Made by a program: the position numbers and the translations under genes. DNA of 64,000 nucleotides from Planctomycetota bacterium (GTDB taxonomy: Bacteria; Planctomycetota; Phycisphaerae; Phycisphaerales; UBA1924): positions 2,418,001 through 2,482,000 of the forward strand of contig JBCBSM010000001.1 in NCBI GenBank assembly GCA_039819165.1, given 5' to 3'. Numbering within the stretch: the stretch's first letter is position 1; each line of letters starts with the position of its first letter. Positions 35,354-52,487 of the stretch are shown here, in pieces. The notes under the pieces were generated by a model. The model worked only from the letters and a program-made list of their open reading frames with translations. It had not been told where the DNA came from and searched no databases.

Positions 35354-36019
35354 CTAGCCGGGCCCCGCGGCGTTCCCATCTTCTTGCAGATCTAGGTCGA
35401 TCGGCGTCGTCGTCTCGAGGATCTGCTCGAGGCGGGCGGCCATCAGCCGGGCGAGGCCCTCGTCGAGCGGGGCGGTCATTGCAAGGTCGATGCGGGCGGT
35501 GCCGAGGCGATCCTGGACGGCGTCCGATGCGCGGGTGAGGCGGACGGTGCCGGCGTCGAGCGTGCCGGGCAGCGGGTCGCGTCCGGGGCGGCCGCGTGGG
35601 CGGAACAGGCCCGCGCCGCCGTAGACGGCGATCGAGCCCCGATTGACCACGACGTGCTGGACGACCGCGTTGGCGGCGCGGCTGGACTGGGGCGTGCGGC
35701 CCCGGATGGGGCGGGTGAACATCCGCACGCGGGTGATCTGGCCCGTGATTTCGTCCAGCGGCGTCGCGGGATCGAGCTGGGCGATGCCGAAGTCGGTCGC
35801 GAAAAGCTCGGCGGAGCTCTCGTCGCCGTGGCGGTAGGCGAGCAACGCTGGGGCGTACTCGAGGGTCTGCCGCTGGCTGTCGTCGCGGCTGGGGCCGTCG
35901 GTGGCGAGGCGGATGCGATCGGGCCCGATGCTGCAGCCCGTGAGCGCGAGGCAGGCGGCGAGCACTAGGAGGCAGCCGCCGAGCGGGCGACGATACGTGT
36001 TTGCACGTTGATAGGTCAT
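35354..36019 (-). CDS. Hypothetical lipoprotein
   Basis: 221 residues from the ATG at 36019. The signal RRPLGGCLLVLAACLALTG is followed by a lipobox Cys, so the protein is lipid-anchored. The mature part has HGDESSAELFATDFGIAQLD and QITRVRMFTRPIRGRTPQS, then RSIAVYGG-like strands and a C-terminal VRLTRASDAVQDRLGTARID segment. I recognise no family. It converges on floA and is divergent from the next secreted protein. No clear Shine-Dalgarno site; an AAGGAG lies too far upstream. Confidence 0.72.
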   Translation of the reverse strand: MTYQRANTYRRPLGGCLLVLAACLALTGCSIGPDRIRLATDGPSRDDSQRQTLEYAPALLAYRHGDESSAELFATDFGIAQLDPATPLDEITGQITRVRMFTRPIRGRTPQSSRAANAVVQHVVVNRGSIAVYGGAGLFRPRGRPGRDPLPGTLDAGTVRLTRASDAVQDRLGTARIDLAMTAPLDEGLARLMAARLEQILETTTPIDLDLQEDGNAAGPG

Positions 36020-36148
36020 GGGTGCATCCGTGCGGCTGGGTCGCTCCTTGGATGTGCGTGCGGGGGCGTGTGTCGGTGGTTGCGGGCCAAATGCTGGTGC
36101 GGGTGCGGTTTGTCGAAGCCCGAGCGGCATGCGATGGTATAGATACCC

Positions 36149-37237
36149 ATGCGAATCGCGATCCTGTCGTTGGTGGTGCTCGCGTTGGCGGCTCCGGCGG
36201 TTGCGCAGTCGGGCGTTCGGGCAAAGGCGCCCGGCTTCTCGCGCGGCGGGGTGGCCCAGAAGCTCGGCTCGCCGGGCTTCGTGGGCCGTGGGTCCTTCAA
36301 CGGGGGCGTGCGGAGCCGGTCGTCCGGCGCGTCGTTCCGCACGCCGATTCGGACGAGCATCGGCGGCACGGTGGTGCGTTCGTCGGGATTCGATGGCTTC
36401 GGCCGGCGGGGCTTCACGGTGGGCGGGTCGGGGCTGCGGCTCGATGCCGATTTCGGCGACGTGGATGCCCGGCTGAGCTTCGGGGCGGGGTTGCTCGTCG
36501 GCAGCCGGCTGACCCGGAACCGTTTTATCGTGTTCCCGCGGCTCGTTGGCTTCGGCTTTGGCTCGTCCTTTGGCTATTGCGGCAGCGGCCACTTCGGCGA
36601 CGGCTTCCACGAGCGTCGGCCGGTGGTCCAGGGGCCCACGGTCATCGTGATCGACCGGACCGGCGTGACGACGAACCAGCTGCCGCCGAACGACGTGGTG
36701 ACGCCGCAGGCCGAGCCCGAGCCGATCCCGGATCGGGAGCTGGGCACGCTGGCGCTGCGGGCGGGGGAGTGGGCCATCGCGGCCGACGCCCTGGCGCGGC
36801 ACGTGCTGGTGGAGGACGGCGACCACGCCGCCCGGCGTCTGCTGGCGGTGGCGCTGGTGCTCGACGGGCAAGTCGAGCTGGGCGTGGCGGTGCTGGCGGC
36901 GGCCTACCGCGGCGATCCGGGTCTGGCGGCCCGGCCGTTGGGCCGGGAGCTGGTGGGGTCGCTCTCGACCTGGCGGCGGGCGCAGCGGAGCGTGCAGCGA
37001 TGGGCGATGTCGAAGCGGACGGCCTCGGGCTGGCTGGCGGCGATCGCGTTCACGCAGGCCGAGCTGGGGGCCCGCACGCAGCTCGACCGGCTGGAGCGGG
37101 CGCGGCGGCTGGGGCTCGACGTCGACGTGGCCGACGGGATCGAGCAGTACTACGAGGGTCTTCGGGGATCCGCGCCGAGCGGGCGGCCGGTGTCCGAGGT
37201 CGTCGCGGCGGCCGTTGGGGCTTCCGGGGGCGATTGA
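36149..37237 (+). CDS. Secreted protein with Ser/Gly/Arg-rich region and TPR-like C-terminus
   Basis: 362 residues with signal peptide MRIAILSLVVLALAAPAVAQ. Residues 20-115 are rich in Gly, Ser, Arg and Phe (RGSFNGGVRSRSSGASF), probably disordered or adhesive. A short hydrophobic loop with YCGSGHFGDGFHERRP follows. The C-terminal half (about 190-340) is helical with tetratricopeptide-like periodicity (LGTLALRAGEWAIAADALA, ARRLLAVALVLDGQVELGV, AVLAAAYRGDPGLAARPL). TATAGA lies five bases before the ATG and no Shine-Dalgarno site is seen. Not assignable to a function; location is periplasmic or surface. Confidence 0.7.
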   Translation: MRIAILSLVVLALAAPAVAQSGVRAKAPGFSRGGVAQKLGSPGFVGRGSFNGGVRSRSSGASFRTPIRTSIGGTVVRSSGFDGFGRRGFTVGGSGLRLDADFGDVDARLSFGAGLLVGSRLTRNRFIVFPRLVGFGFGSSFGYCGSGHFGDGFHERRPVVQGPTVIVIDRTGVTTNQLPPNDVVTPQAEPEPIPDRELGTLALRAGEWAIAADALARHVLVEDGDHAARRLLAVALVLDGQVELGVAVLAAAYRGDPGLAARPLGRELVGSLSTWRRAQRSVQRWAMSKRTASGWLAAIAFTQAELGARTQLDRLERARRLGLDVDVADGIEQYYEGLRGSAPSGRPVSEVVAAAVGASGGD

Positions 37238-37251
37238 TCGCGTCTGCCGGC

Positions 37252-37281
37252 TTGTCGTTCGTCTCCTTCCAGTCCTAGCAT
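37252..37281 (+). promoter_or_regulatory. Candidate promoter of the rplK-rplL operon
   Basis: TTGTCG (37252-37257) and TAGCAT (37276-37281) are 18 bases apart. Transcription would start near 37288, giving a leader of about 160 bases before rplK. That leader contains GC-rich inverted repeats (for example ACCC-TTTC-GGGGT near 37290 and GGGCGCCCC near 37391), a plausible place for ribosomal-protein autoregulation. Confidence 0.5.
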
Positions 37282-37448
37282 CTCGACCCTTTCGGGGTGG
37301 TGGCCCCGGAGGAACGTTGCGGGTTCTGGCTCGCGACGCACATCGCAACGCCGTACGCACCACCGCGTCGCGTGCCGCCGATTGGCCGGCGGGCGCCCCG
37401 CGGGGCTCCGGATTCGGGGCCCCGGGCGAGGGTGGGAGGTGAGGATCC

Positions 37449-37874
37449 ATGGCCAAGCGCGAAGTCATCGACACGTTCAAGATCATGGCCCCGGGTGGCT
37501 CGGCCACTCCGGCTCCGCCGTTGGGCCCGGTGCTGGGCGCCAAGGGCGTGAATCCCGGGCAGTTCATCCAGCAGTTCAACGCGGCCACGGCGCAGCTCAA
37601 CGGCAAGGTCGTGGGCTGCGTGGTGACGGTGTACAGCGATCGCTCGTTCGAGTTCGAGGTCAAGAGCTCGCCGGCGTCGGTGTTGATCAAGGAGGCCGCG
37701 GGCCTGGACAAGGGCGCCGGCACGCCGCAGACGCCGATCGGTTCGATCACCGGCGACCAGTGCCGCAAGATCGCGGAAGAGAAGATGGCGGACCTGAACG
37801 CGACGTCGATCGAGGCGGCGATGAACATCGTCGCCGGCACCGCCCGCTCCATGGGCGTGACGGTGGAGGGCTGA
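37449..37874 (+). CDS. rplK: 50S ribosomal protein L11
   Basis: 141 residues, the family's normal length. FKIMAPGGSATPAPPLGPVL and GAKGVNPGQFIQQFNAATAQ are the L11 N-terminal domain; ITGDQCRKIAEEKMADLNAT and the end GTARSMGVTVEG complete it. L11 binds 23S rRNA at the GTPase-associated centre. It opens the operon, but nusG, secE and a tuf gene, which normally precede rplK, are absent; an unrelated secreted protein gene lies upstream instead. A GGGAGG/GAGG region precedes the ATG. Confidence 0.98.
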   Translation: MAKREVIDTFKIMAPGGSATPAPPLGPVLGAKGVNPGQFIQQFNAATAQLNGKVVGCVVTVYSDRSFEFEVKSSPASVLIKEAAGLDKGAGTPQTPIGSITGDQCRKIAEEKMADLNATSIEAAMNIVAGTARSMGVTVEG

Positions 37875-37878
37875 TCGG

Positions 37879-38574
37879 ATGGCACGAGTGAGCAAGCGTC
37901 GCCGTGGCAACCTCGAGAAGGCGCCGACCGACGAGCTGGAGCCGAAGACCGCGATCACGACGGTCAAGGGCTTCAAGGGCCCGCGGTTCGACCAGTCGGT
38001 GGAGGTGTGCATGCACCTGAACATCGACACGCGGCAGGCCGACCAGGCGCTGCGCGGCTCGGTGAGCCTGCCCAAGGGCATCGGCCAGACCAAGCGGGTG
38101 ATCGCGTTCTGTCAGGAGGACGTGAAGGATGCGGCCATCGAGGCGGGCGCGATGAAGGCCGGCGGCGAGGAGCTCGTCGCCGAGATCGAGGGCGGCTGGA
38201 TGGACTTCGACGTCGCGGTGGCCAGCCCCGACATGATGCGCGTTATCAGCAAGCTGGGCCGGGTGCTGGGCCCCAAGGGGCTGATGCCCAGCCCCAAGGC
38301 GGGCACGGTGACGCCCGACGTGCCGACGGCGGTCCAGGAGTACGCCGCGGGCAAGGTGGAGTACCGGGCCGATTCGGGCGGCAACATCCACGGCGTGATC
38401 GGCAAGATGAGCTTCGCCGAGGGCGACCTGCTGGAGAACTACGAGTACTTCGTGCAGGCCATCGAGAAGATCCGGCCATCGGCTGTCAAGGGCGAGTACA
38501 TCAAGAAGATCACCATCAGCGGCACGATGACGCCCGGCGTCCGCGTGAAGCACGAGACGGCCGAGGCGAGCTGA
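37879..38574 (+). CDS. rplA: 50S ribosomal protein L1
   Basis: 231 residues, a normal length. The L1 signature KLGRVLGPKGLMPSPKAGTV is complete, with FDQSVEVCMHLNIDTRQADQ near the start. It forms the L1 stalk on the ribosome and in many bacteria represses its own operon by binding the mRNA leader. Four bases separate it from rplK, with GGAGGG inside the rplK end serving as its ribosome-binding site. Nothing odd seen. Confidence 0.98.
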   Translation: MARVSKRRRGNLEKAPTDELEPKTAITTVKGFKGPRFDQSVEVCMHLNIDTRQADQALRGSVSLPKGIGQTKRVIAFCQEDVKDAAIEAGAMKAGGEELVAEIEGGWMDFDVAVASPDMMRVISKLGRVLGPKGLMPSPKAGTVTPDVPTAVQEYAAGKVEYRADSGGNIHGVIGKMSFAEGDLLENYEYFVQAIEKIRPSAVKGEYIKKITISGTMTPGVRVKHETAEAS

Positions 38575-38631
38575 GCGGCGTAGGCGACCGGGTGCCGAGC
38601 GCATCCGCCCCGCGGGAACCGAGGTGCAGAT

Positions 38632-39180
38632 ATGTCCAAGCCCGTGAAAGAGATGATGATGGCCGACTACTCGGCCAAGGTGGGCGATTACTCCGACGCG
38701 ATGCTGGTGAGCATCCGCGGCTTGAGCGCCAACGACACCAACGCGCTGCGGAAGGAGCTGGCCAAGGCCGACATCTCCATCACGGTGCTGCGGAACAACG
38801 TGGCGCGGAAGGCCTTCGAGGGCACGGGGCTCGAGCCGCTAGGCGAGCTGCTGACCGGGCCCAACGCGCTGGCGTACGGGGCCGAGACGGTGGTCGAGGT
38901 CGCCCGCAAGCTGGTGGACATCGCCAAGGACCTGCCCGAGGTCGAACTGCGGGGCGCGGTGCTCGACGGCGAGCTGTTCGCGGGCGACGAGGGCTGCACG
39001 CGGCTGAGCAAGTTCCCCACGCGGGACGAGGCCATCGCCCAGGCGGTGGGGGCCATCCTGTCGGCGGGCGGCAACCTGGCGGGCGCCCTGAAGGGCCCGG
39101 CGGGCCAGATCGCCGGATGCCTGAAGGCCCTCGAGGACAAGCTGGAGAAGGGCGAGGCGATCGAGAAGATCGCCGGCTGA
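38632..39180 (+). CDS. rplJ: 50S ribosomal protein L10
   Basis: 182 residues, normal to slightly long. YSDAMLVSIRGLSANDTNAL and ADISITVLRNNVARKAFEGT are the L10 rRNA-binding domain; ALAYGAETVVEVARKLVDIA and the C-terminal helix that holds L7/L12 dimers follow. It forms the stalk base. CGAGGTG before the ATG is the probable ribosome-binding site. A 170-base gap before rplL, longer than in most bacteria, is GC-rich and might hold an attenuator or a processing site. Confidence 0.96.
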   Translation: MSKPVKEMMMADYSAKVGDYSDAMLVSIRGLSANDTNALRKELAKADISITVLRNNVARKAFEGTGLEPLGELLTGPNALAYGAETVVEVARKLVDIAKDLPEVELRGAVLDGELFAGDEGCTRLSKFPTRDEAIAQAVGAILSAGGNLAGALKGPAGQIAGCLKALEDKLEKGEAIEKIAG

Positions 39181-39353
39181 CGAAGCGGATCATGGCCCGG
39201 GCCGCGGGAACGCGGCGGCGGGCGATTCTGGAGCTGTCGGAGGCAGCGACACCCAACTGGCCCCGGGCGTGCGTGCCGTGGGGTTAAAGCGCCGAGCGGT
39301 TCGGCCCCTCTTGGGTGCGTGGGCTTCGACCAAGACCGAATGGACGTGCGACG

Positions 39354-39770
39354 ATGAGCGACGAAGGCGGCACCGCGACCAAGACGTTCGACGACAAGAT
39401 CACCAAGATGGGCGACGAGATCGTCGGCCTGAGCCTGAAGGAGGCCGTCGACCTGGCGGACTACCTGAAGGAGACCTACGGCATCGAGCCGGCGGCGGGC
39501 GGCGCGGTCGTGATGGCCGGCCCGGCCGACGGCGGCGGCGGCGCAGCCGAGGAAGAGAAGACCGAGTTCGACGTCGTGCTCAAGAGCGACGGCGGCAACA
39601 AGATCCCGGTCATCAAGGTCGTCCGCGAGGCCACGGGCCTGGGCCTGAAGGAGGCCAAGGGCATGGTCGACACCCTGCCGGCCAAGGTGAAGGAGGGCCT
39701 TCCCAAGGAGGAGGCCGAGGCCCTGGCCGAGAAGCTCAAGGAAGCCGGCGCCGAGGTCGAGGTCGCCTGA
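39354..39770 (+). CDS. rplL: 50S ribosomal protein L7/L12
   Basis: 138 residues. The N-terminal dimerisation domain ([20 protein letters not shown]), an Ala/Gly hinge, and the C-terminal domain ([40 protein letters not shown]) are typical. It is 15 or so residues longer than E. coli L7/L12, mostly at the N-terminus ([19 protein letters not shown]). It recruits translation factors to the ribosome. No clear Shine-Dalgarno sequence precedes the ATG at 39354. rpoB follows after 331 non-coding bases with their own promoter. Confidence 0.97.
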   Translation: MSDEGGTATKTFDDKITKMGDEIVGLSLKEAVDLADYLKETYGIEPAAGGAVVMAGPADGGGGAAEEEKTEFDVVLKSDGGNKIPVIKVVREATGLGLKEAKGMVDTLPAKVKEGLPKEEAEALAEKLKEAGAEVEVA

Positions 39771-39950
39771 TTCCGCGTCGGGCTCCCGCGTTGGTTGGGG
39801 GCCCGGCCGGGGCGTGGTCCTGGGGCGCGGTCCTGGGTGGTGGAGCGGGCCGGGATCGCCGGCCTGCGGGCCGGTGGCGGAGCCCGATTCCTGGGCGGCG
39901 GCCGGCTTATTGGGAAGACTGGGTCAATTGGCTAGCGAGTCGGGCCGGGG

Positions 39951-39979
39951 TTGTCAAGCAAAATCCGCCGGACTACAGT
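39951..39979 (+). promoter_or_regulatory. Promoter of rpoB within the 331-base rplL-rpoB gap
   Basis: TTGTCA (39951-39956) and TACAGT (39974-39979) are 17 bases apart, five and four matches to consensus. Transcription would start near 39986, leaving a leader of about 115 bases. The leader contains a structured region, GGACC/GGTCC, CCCGC/GCGGG and CCGC/GCGG pairs around an AACG loop (40043-40079), directly before the rpoB ribosome-binding site GAGGTGATCG. The rest of the gap (39771-39950) is GC-rich, with no gene seen. Confidence 0.7.
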
Positions 39980-40101
39980 ATCAATTGCGTCATGGAACGA
40001 GACGGGCTGGCGGCGATCCGAACAGCACGAGGTAGGCTCTGAGGACCCCCGCGGCCGCAACGGCGGGCGGGCGCGGTCCCTTCACCATCGCGAGGTGATC
40101 G

Positions 40102-43923
<3,822 letters not shown>

Positions 43924-43951
43924 CTCGTCGATTGCGCGGCAGGGTCGTCGA

Positions 43952-44839
43952 ATGGGATTGGCCAGGATATTGCAGCACATCTGGAACCATCCGATGAACG
44001 AGGGCGGCCGCGTGGCGGCGGTGGGCCGCTTTGCGCGATGGCAGCTGGGCTCGCGGCTGCTCGGCCAGCCGTGCCTGCTGCCCTTCGCAACCGACGGCGT
44101 GCTGGTCACCAGCCGCGGGGATACCGGCGCAACGGGCAACTACTACTGCGGCGTGCACGAGTACCCGGACATGCCCTTCGTGGCGCACGCCCTGGAGCCG
44201 GGCGACCTGTTCGTGGACGCGGGCGCCAACGTCGGGGCGTACACGGTGCTGGCGGGTGCGGTGGCGGGTGCGGACGTCGTGTCGTGCGAGCCCGTGCCGT
44301 CGACGTTCTCGAAGCTGCAGCGGAACGTGGCGGCCAACATGCTGCAGGATCGCGTGACCGCGTGCCACACGGCCGTGGGCCGCAAGCCGGGCGAGTGCCG
44401 GATGACGTCGGGCCGCGACGCGATGAACCACGTCGTTGCGGAGGGCGAGGCGGCGTCGGACGTGGTGACGGTGCCGGTCTCGCGCATCGACGACCTGGTG
44501 CCGGCGGGCCGCGCACGCATGATGAAGATGGACGTCGAGGGCTTCGAGAGGGAGGCCCTCGCGGGCGCCGAGCGGCTGCTGTCCGAGGCGTCGCTGCTCG
44601 CGGTGCTCATCGAGATGAACGGCGCAGGTCGTCGGTACGGCGTGGAAGATGCCGAGCTGGATGAGACGCTGCGGAAGGCGGGGCTCGCCCCCGCCACGTA
44701 CGACCCGGTGGAGCGGGCGTTGACGCCGGCGTCGACGTTCGGCAGCCGGGGCAACACGCTGTACGTGCGCGAGTCGGAGGAACTGGCCGAGCGGCTCCGT
44801 CGCTCGGAGCCGCTGCGGGCCTTCGGGCGTGCGGTGTAG
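43952..44839 (+). CDS. FkbM-family SAM-dependent methyltransferase between rpoB and rpoC
   Basis: 295 residues. Motif I FVDAGANVGAYTVLAGAV, acidic motif VSCEPVPSTFSKLQRNV and the FkbM-type MMKMDVEGFEREALAGAERL with the characteristic Asp-Val-Glu-Gly-Phe-Glu are clear. Such enzymes O-methylate sugars or natural-product hydroxyls. Nothing links it to transcription, yet it lies 28 bases after rpoB and in the same direction as rpoC, and no terminator separates them. It would be transcribed with the polymerase genes. Codon use looks like its neighbours, so recent foreign origin is not indicated. Confidence 0.88.
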   Translation: MGLARILQHIWNHPMNEGGRVAAVGRFARWQLGSRLLGQPCLLPFATDGVLVTSRGDTGATGNYYCGVHEYPDMPFVAHALEPGDLFVDAGANVGAYTVLAGAVAGADVVSCEPVPSTFSKLQRNVAANMLQDRVTACHTAVGRKPGECRMTSGRDAMNHVVAEGEAASDVVTVPVSRIDDLVPAGRARMMKMDVEGFEREALAGAERLLSEASLLAVLIEMNGAGRRYGVEDAELDETLRKAGLAPATYDPVERALTPASTFGSRGNTLYVRESEELAERLRRSEPLRAFGRAV

Positions 44840-44844
44840 CGGGC

Positions 44845-45231
44845 TTGCCGGAGGAGCATGGAGCGTGCCACGCCGTGGGTGAATCCGCCGCCGCCAGCTT
44901 CGACCGGGCGGTCCTCGAGGCCGCCGACGCCTGGCTGAAGGATCGCCGGCCGCGGATGCCGCGGGGCGTGGGCGTGACGAAGGTCACGCGGCCGCAGGGT
45001 GGCGGCCCGATCACGGTGGTGGTCGGCTGGACGTGGGGCCTGGGCGGGCCGGTGGACATCGGGGCCGAGCTGGATGGGCTCGGCCGACATCTGAGCGACG
45101 CGTTCCGCGATTCTGGGTGCTTCACGGGCATCCGCGTCGCGGTGGACGAGGGCCTGCTCGCGCGCGAGCGGGCGGCAGACGGGGCCCGGCAGCGGGCCGA
45201 CGACATCGACACTGCAGCCGCACGCGGCTGA
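44845..45231 (+). CDS. Small hypothetical protein between rpoB and rpoC
   Basis: Up to 128 residues. The start is uncertain: TTG at 44845 or GTG at 44875; a GGAGG at 44850 fits neither perfectly. The recognisable part begins SFDRAVLEAADAWLKDRRPR, then ITVVVGWTWGLGGPVDIGAE and SDAFRDSGCFTGIRVAVDEG, ending in a charged helix. It has the size and layout of a compact alpha/beta protein. I recognise no family. It ends 12 bases before rpoC, so it is translated from the rpoB-rpoC transcript. The reading frame keeps the GC-rich codon bias of a real gene. Confidence 0.6.
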   Translation: MPEEHGACHAVGESAAASFDRAVLEAADAWLKDRRPRMPRGVGVTKVTRPQGGGPITVVVGWTWGLGGPVDIGAELDGLGRHLSDAFRDSGCFTGIRVAVDEGLLARERAADGARQRADDIDTAAARG

Positions 45232-45243
45232 GGGGGTCCGAGC

Positions 45244-49653
<4,410 letters not shown>

Positions 49654-49686
49654 GTCGACGCGACGAGTCGGAGCACGAACTCTCAT

Positions 49687-49727
49687 GCACCCGGCGACGC
49701 ACGCGACGTCGCCGGGTGCTTTCTTTC
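49687..49727 (+). terminator. Rho-independent terminator of the RNA polymerase operon
   Basis: GCACCCGGCGACG (49687-49699) pairs perfectly with CGTCGCCGGGTGC (49707-49719) around a seven-base loop, followed by TTTCTTTCT. It is 34 bases past the rpoC stop and before the minus-strand gene ending at 49757. Confidence 0.92.
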
Positions 49728-49756
49728 TGGCTCCGTCGCGTGGAATTAGCCGGCGT

Positions 49757-50131
49757 CTAGTCGCGGGAGCGGTCGTAGGACTCGGACGCAGTCTCGGCCA
49801 CGCTGTCGGCGTGCCGTTGCTCGGCGGCCTGGGCGATCTGATTCAGGGTGCGGCCGTTGAGCAGCGGGATGGACGTGCGGCCCGTGGAGAGCACGACGCG
49901 GACGTAGGGCTTGCACATGCCGCAGCCGCGGCAGCAATTGGTCCGCTCGCTGAGCTGGTCGAGCGATAGGTCCTCGGTGCGCGCAACGTCGCGGAGTTCT
50001 TCGAAGGACCGATCGAAGCACACGCAGCGATCGACGCGCACGCGCTGACCCGAGGCATCCAGCTTGAGCATAGCCGCGTCGTAATCCATATCGATGTCGA
50101 GTATATCGGAGGGCGCGAGATGATGCCCCAT
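49757..50131 (-). CDS. BFD-type [2Fe-2S] protein
   Basis: 124 residues from the ATG at 50131, which shares its A with the stop of the pseudopilin gene. The cysteines are C36-x-C38, then Cys66, Cys67, Cys70 and Cys73 (CVCFDRSF and NCCRGCGMCKPYVR). That pattern is the BFD-like [2Fe-2S] fold of bacterioferritin-associated ferredoxin and related domains. Such proteins pass electrons or carry an iron-sulfur cluster to partner enzymes. It is the last gene of the operon under the cobalamin riboswitch, so an electron or cluster role in B12-related uptake or reduction is conceivable. It is cytoplasmic. The partner is unknown. Confidence 0.75.
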   Translation of the reverse strand: MGHHLAPSDILDIDMDYDAAMLKLDASGQRVRVDRCVCFDRSFEELRDVARTEDLSLDQLSERTNCCRGCGMCKPYVRVVLSTGRTSIPLLNGRTLNQIAQAAEQRHADSVAETASESYDRSRD

Positions 50132-50964
50132 CACCACGCCGACCAGTCGGGGACATACCGAGGATCGTTATGGATGCCGACAGATCCGATACCCTGATCG
50201 GGCTGCGTTAGCCACTCTGCCCGCGCCACGTGGCCCCTGGCGCTGCCGTCGGCGTGGACGGCGGCGCATCGGCCGCCGATGCCGCGTCCGCCGTGGCGGA
50301 AGCAGCTGGTCGGGAATTCGTTCTTGCTCCAATAACCGGGGCGCTGGTAGAGCATGGGCGGATCGAGCAGCGCGTTGTTGGTCGGCTGGATGCCCGGCCC
50401 GCGGGACAGCAGCGTGTCGGCGAAGACCATGACGCTGGAGGGTCGCTCGATGTTGCCGAGGCTGCGCCAGGGCCTGTGGCCGATGTTGAGACCCCATCCG
50501 GGCGTGTGCGAGGGGCTGAGGTAGTAGCCGTTGTAGCCGTAGGTGGGGGAGAACTCGCCGGTGCGTCCCTGCGGGGTGAACGAGCCGCGGGGCTGCTCGG
50601 CGCACTGGTAGATGCCGCCGTCGCGGAGCGGTGCATCGAGGTAGCCGGTCAGCAGGCCCCGCGCCGGATCGATGCGGCCGGTGGTGCTGCCGTCGCTGCC
50701 GAACCAGAAGATGTTGTCGCCGCCGCCGGTGAGTTCGCGATCGGTGTAGGCGAGCGGCAGCACGCGCTCGGCGGCGTCGTTGGCGTAGAGGAACCACGCC
50801 GACCCGAGCTGGCGGAGGTTCGAGAGGCACTGCGTCTCGCGGGCGAGCGACCGCACGCCGCCCAGGGCGGGCAGCAGCAGGCCCATGAGCACCGCGATGA
50901 CGGCGATGGCGACGAGCAGCTCGACGAGCGTGAACGCCGGCCTGGTGCGGACGCCGCGGGTCAT
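50131..50964 (-). CDS. Type II-secretion-like pseudopilin
   Basis: 277 residues from the ATG at 50964, which overlaps the stop of the propeller gene (ATGA). The N-terminus [17 protein letters not shown] is a prepilin cleavage/methylation motif with the mature Phe and the Glu at +5. A hydrophobic helix follows ([15 protein letters not shown]). The globular part is that of the planctomycete prepilin-like class, including [20 protein letters not shown] and a C-terminal [13 protein letters not shown] segment. It would be cleaved by a prepilin peptidase encoded elsewhere and assembled in an envelope machine. Its place in this operon suggests it carries or presents the surface proteins. Confidence 0.85.
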   Translation of the reverse strand: MTRGVRTRPAFTLVELLVAIAVIAVLMGLLLPALGGVRSLARETQCLSNLRQLGSAWFLYANDAAERVLPLAYTDRELTGGGDNIFWFGSDGSTTGRIDPARGLLTGYLDAPLRDGGIYQCAEQPRGSFTPQGRTGEFSPTYGYNGYYLSPSHTPGWGLNIGHRPWRSLGNIERPSSVMVFADTLLSRGPGIQPTNNALLDPPMLYQRPGYWSKNEFPTSCFRHGGRGIGGRCAAVHADGSARGHVARAEWLTQPDQGIGSVGIHNDPRYVPDWSAW

Positions 50965-52487
50965 GGGCAGCCACCCTCGAAGGCGACCTGGAAGCACAGG
51001 ATGTCGAAGACGTCCAGCGAGCCCGAGCCGTCGCAGTCGGCCGCGAGGTTGCCGGCATCGAAGGTGTTCTGGAAGCACAGGTAGTCGAAGACGTCGACGG
51101 TGCCCGAGTCGTCGCAGTCGGCTAGGCAGTCGCCGCCTGCGTCGAATGCGGTGACGCCGCTGCGACCGATGCTGATCGCCATGCCCTCGCCGACGGCGGG
51201 CGAGCCGCCGCCGAAGGGCGATGCGCCGAGCACGAAGCCCGGGGCGCCGGGATGCGCGTCGAGATCGAGGAGCACGAGCCCGTTGCCCCCGCCGAAGGGA
51301 TCGCTCGCGTCGGCGGGCACGCCGACGAGCAGTGCAGTGCGGCCGGCGGCCGTGATCACGGCGGGCTGGTGATCCCAGCCGCCCAGGCGGATGTACTCGC
51401 CCGGATCGATCTTGCCGTTGCCGTCGGCGTCGTGCCACGTGTCGTCGACGAGGTCCCAGATGCGCTCGGCGGCGGAGCCGAGATCCTGGAAGAGCTGCAC
51501 GGTGGCCAGCGAGCCGAAGCCGTCGAGCCCGCCGCTGAGCACGATGCGGCCGTCGGGGAGGGGGATGGGCGTCGAACTCGAGCGGGCGGCCGGCGTCGAC
51601 CAGCGTGGCAAGCCCGTCGATGCGGCGAGCTTGACCAGGTTGCTGTTGCTCCGCCCGCCGAAGAAGTTGTAGCTCGCGGCGAACAGGCCGCCGGCGCTGG
51701 TGCTCACGCCGCCGAAGAAGCCGATCTCTTCGGCGTTGGGCGTGGACCACAGCGGGGGCGACACGGGCGCGCCCTGGGCGCCCCGCACGAAGGCGGAGAT
51801 GGCGCCGCGGGGATCAATGAAGTCGGGCGAGACGAGGGCCGCGAAGACGACGAGGCCGTCGACGGCGGGCGTCGCGCCCGAGGCCGACCCGATGGAGACG
51901 CGGCCCACGACCTCGCCGGGGTCGAAGGGGTTGGCGTTCGCATCGAAGGGGTCGGCGTTGATGCTTACGAGCTCGGCCAGGCCGCCGAAGGGGTCGTAGG
52001 TGGTGATGAAGACGCGGGCGGGCTGGCCCAGGATCGCGGGCGAGGCGTTGACGACGCGGCCGCCGAGCTGCGTCCGCCAGCGTTCGTGGCCGGTGAGCAG
52101 GTCGAGGCCGAGCAGTTCGCGGTCCGAGGCGACGACGACGAGGTCGTCGAGGATCGCGGGGCTGGACCAGGAGTCGAGCGCGGGCGGGGGCACGGGCGTG
52201 TGCCAGCGTTCGTTGCCACTCGCAACGTCGAGGGCGATCGCGTGGGCCTCTCCTCCAAGAGTGCCCACGACGATCGCAACCCCGACGCGCGAGATCACTG
52301 GGGATCCCTGGCCGAGGGACGCGAACGCGCCCCCGGCGTCGTACCGCCAAGCGGGATCGCCCAGACTGGGGAGTTCGGACACGGCCGCCCGCGCGACGCG
52401 CTGCGGCGTGCGGGCCGCGTGCGTCCACGAGTCCTGCGCGTGCGCCGAAGCGCACGCGGCCGAGAGCAAGAGTGTGGCCATCCTCAC
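50961..52487 (-). CDS. Secreted PQQ-like beta-propeller protein with dockerin-like motif
   Basis: 508 residues. The GTG at 52487 overlaps the stop of the upstream gene as GTGA, so it was chosen over an ATG six bases later. A signal peptide ([16 protein letters not shown]) leads to repeats like [40 protein letters not shown] and [12 protein letters not shown]. These are PQQ/quinoprotein-like propeller blades. The C-terminus is the paired dockerin-like motif with Gly-Cys-Pro. Enzymes of this fold bind PQQ; non-enzymatic members bind ligands at the surface. Being under the cobalamin riboswitch, it could act as a B12-binding surface propeller, by analogy with BtuG. That is inference. Confidence 0.82.
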   Translation of the reverse strand: MRMATLLLSAACASAHAQDSWTHAARTPQRVARAAVSELPSLGDPAWRYDAGGAFASLGQGSPVISRVGVAIVVGTLGGEAHAIALDVASGNERWHTPVPPPALDSWSSPAILDDLVVVASDRELLGLDLLTGHERWRTQLGGRVVNASPAILGQPARVFITTYDPFGGLAELVSINADPFDANANPFDPGEVVGRVSIGSASGATPAVDGLVVFAALVSPDFIDPRGAISAFVRGAQGAPVSPPLWSTPNAEEIGFFGGVSTSAGGLFAASYNFFGGRSNSNLVKLAASTGLPRWSTPAARSSSTPIPLPDGRIVLSGGLDGFGSLATVQLFQDLGSAAERIWDLVDDTWHDADGNGKIDPGEYIRLGGWDHQPAVITAAGRTALLVGVPADASDPFGGGNGLVLLDLDAHPGAPGFVLGASPFGGGSPAVGEGMAISIGRSGVTAFDAGGDCLADCDDSGTVDVFDYLCFQNTFDAGNLAADCDGSGSLDVFDILCFQVAFEGGCP

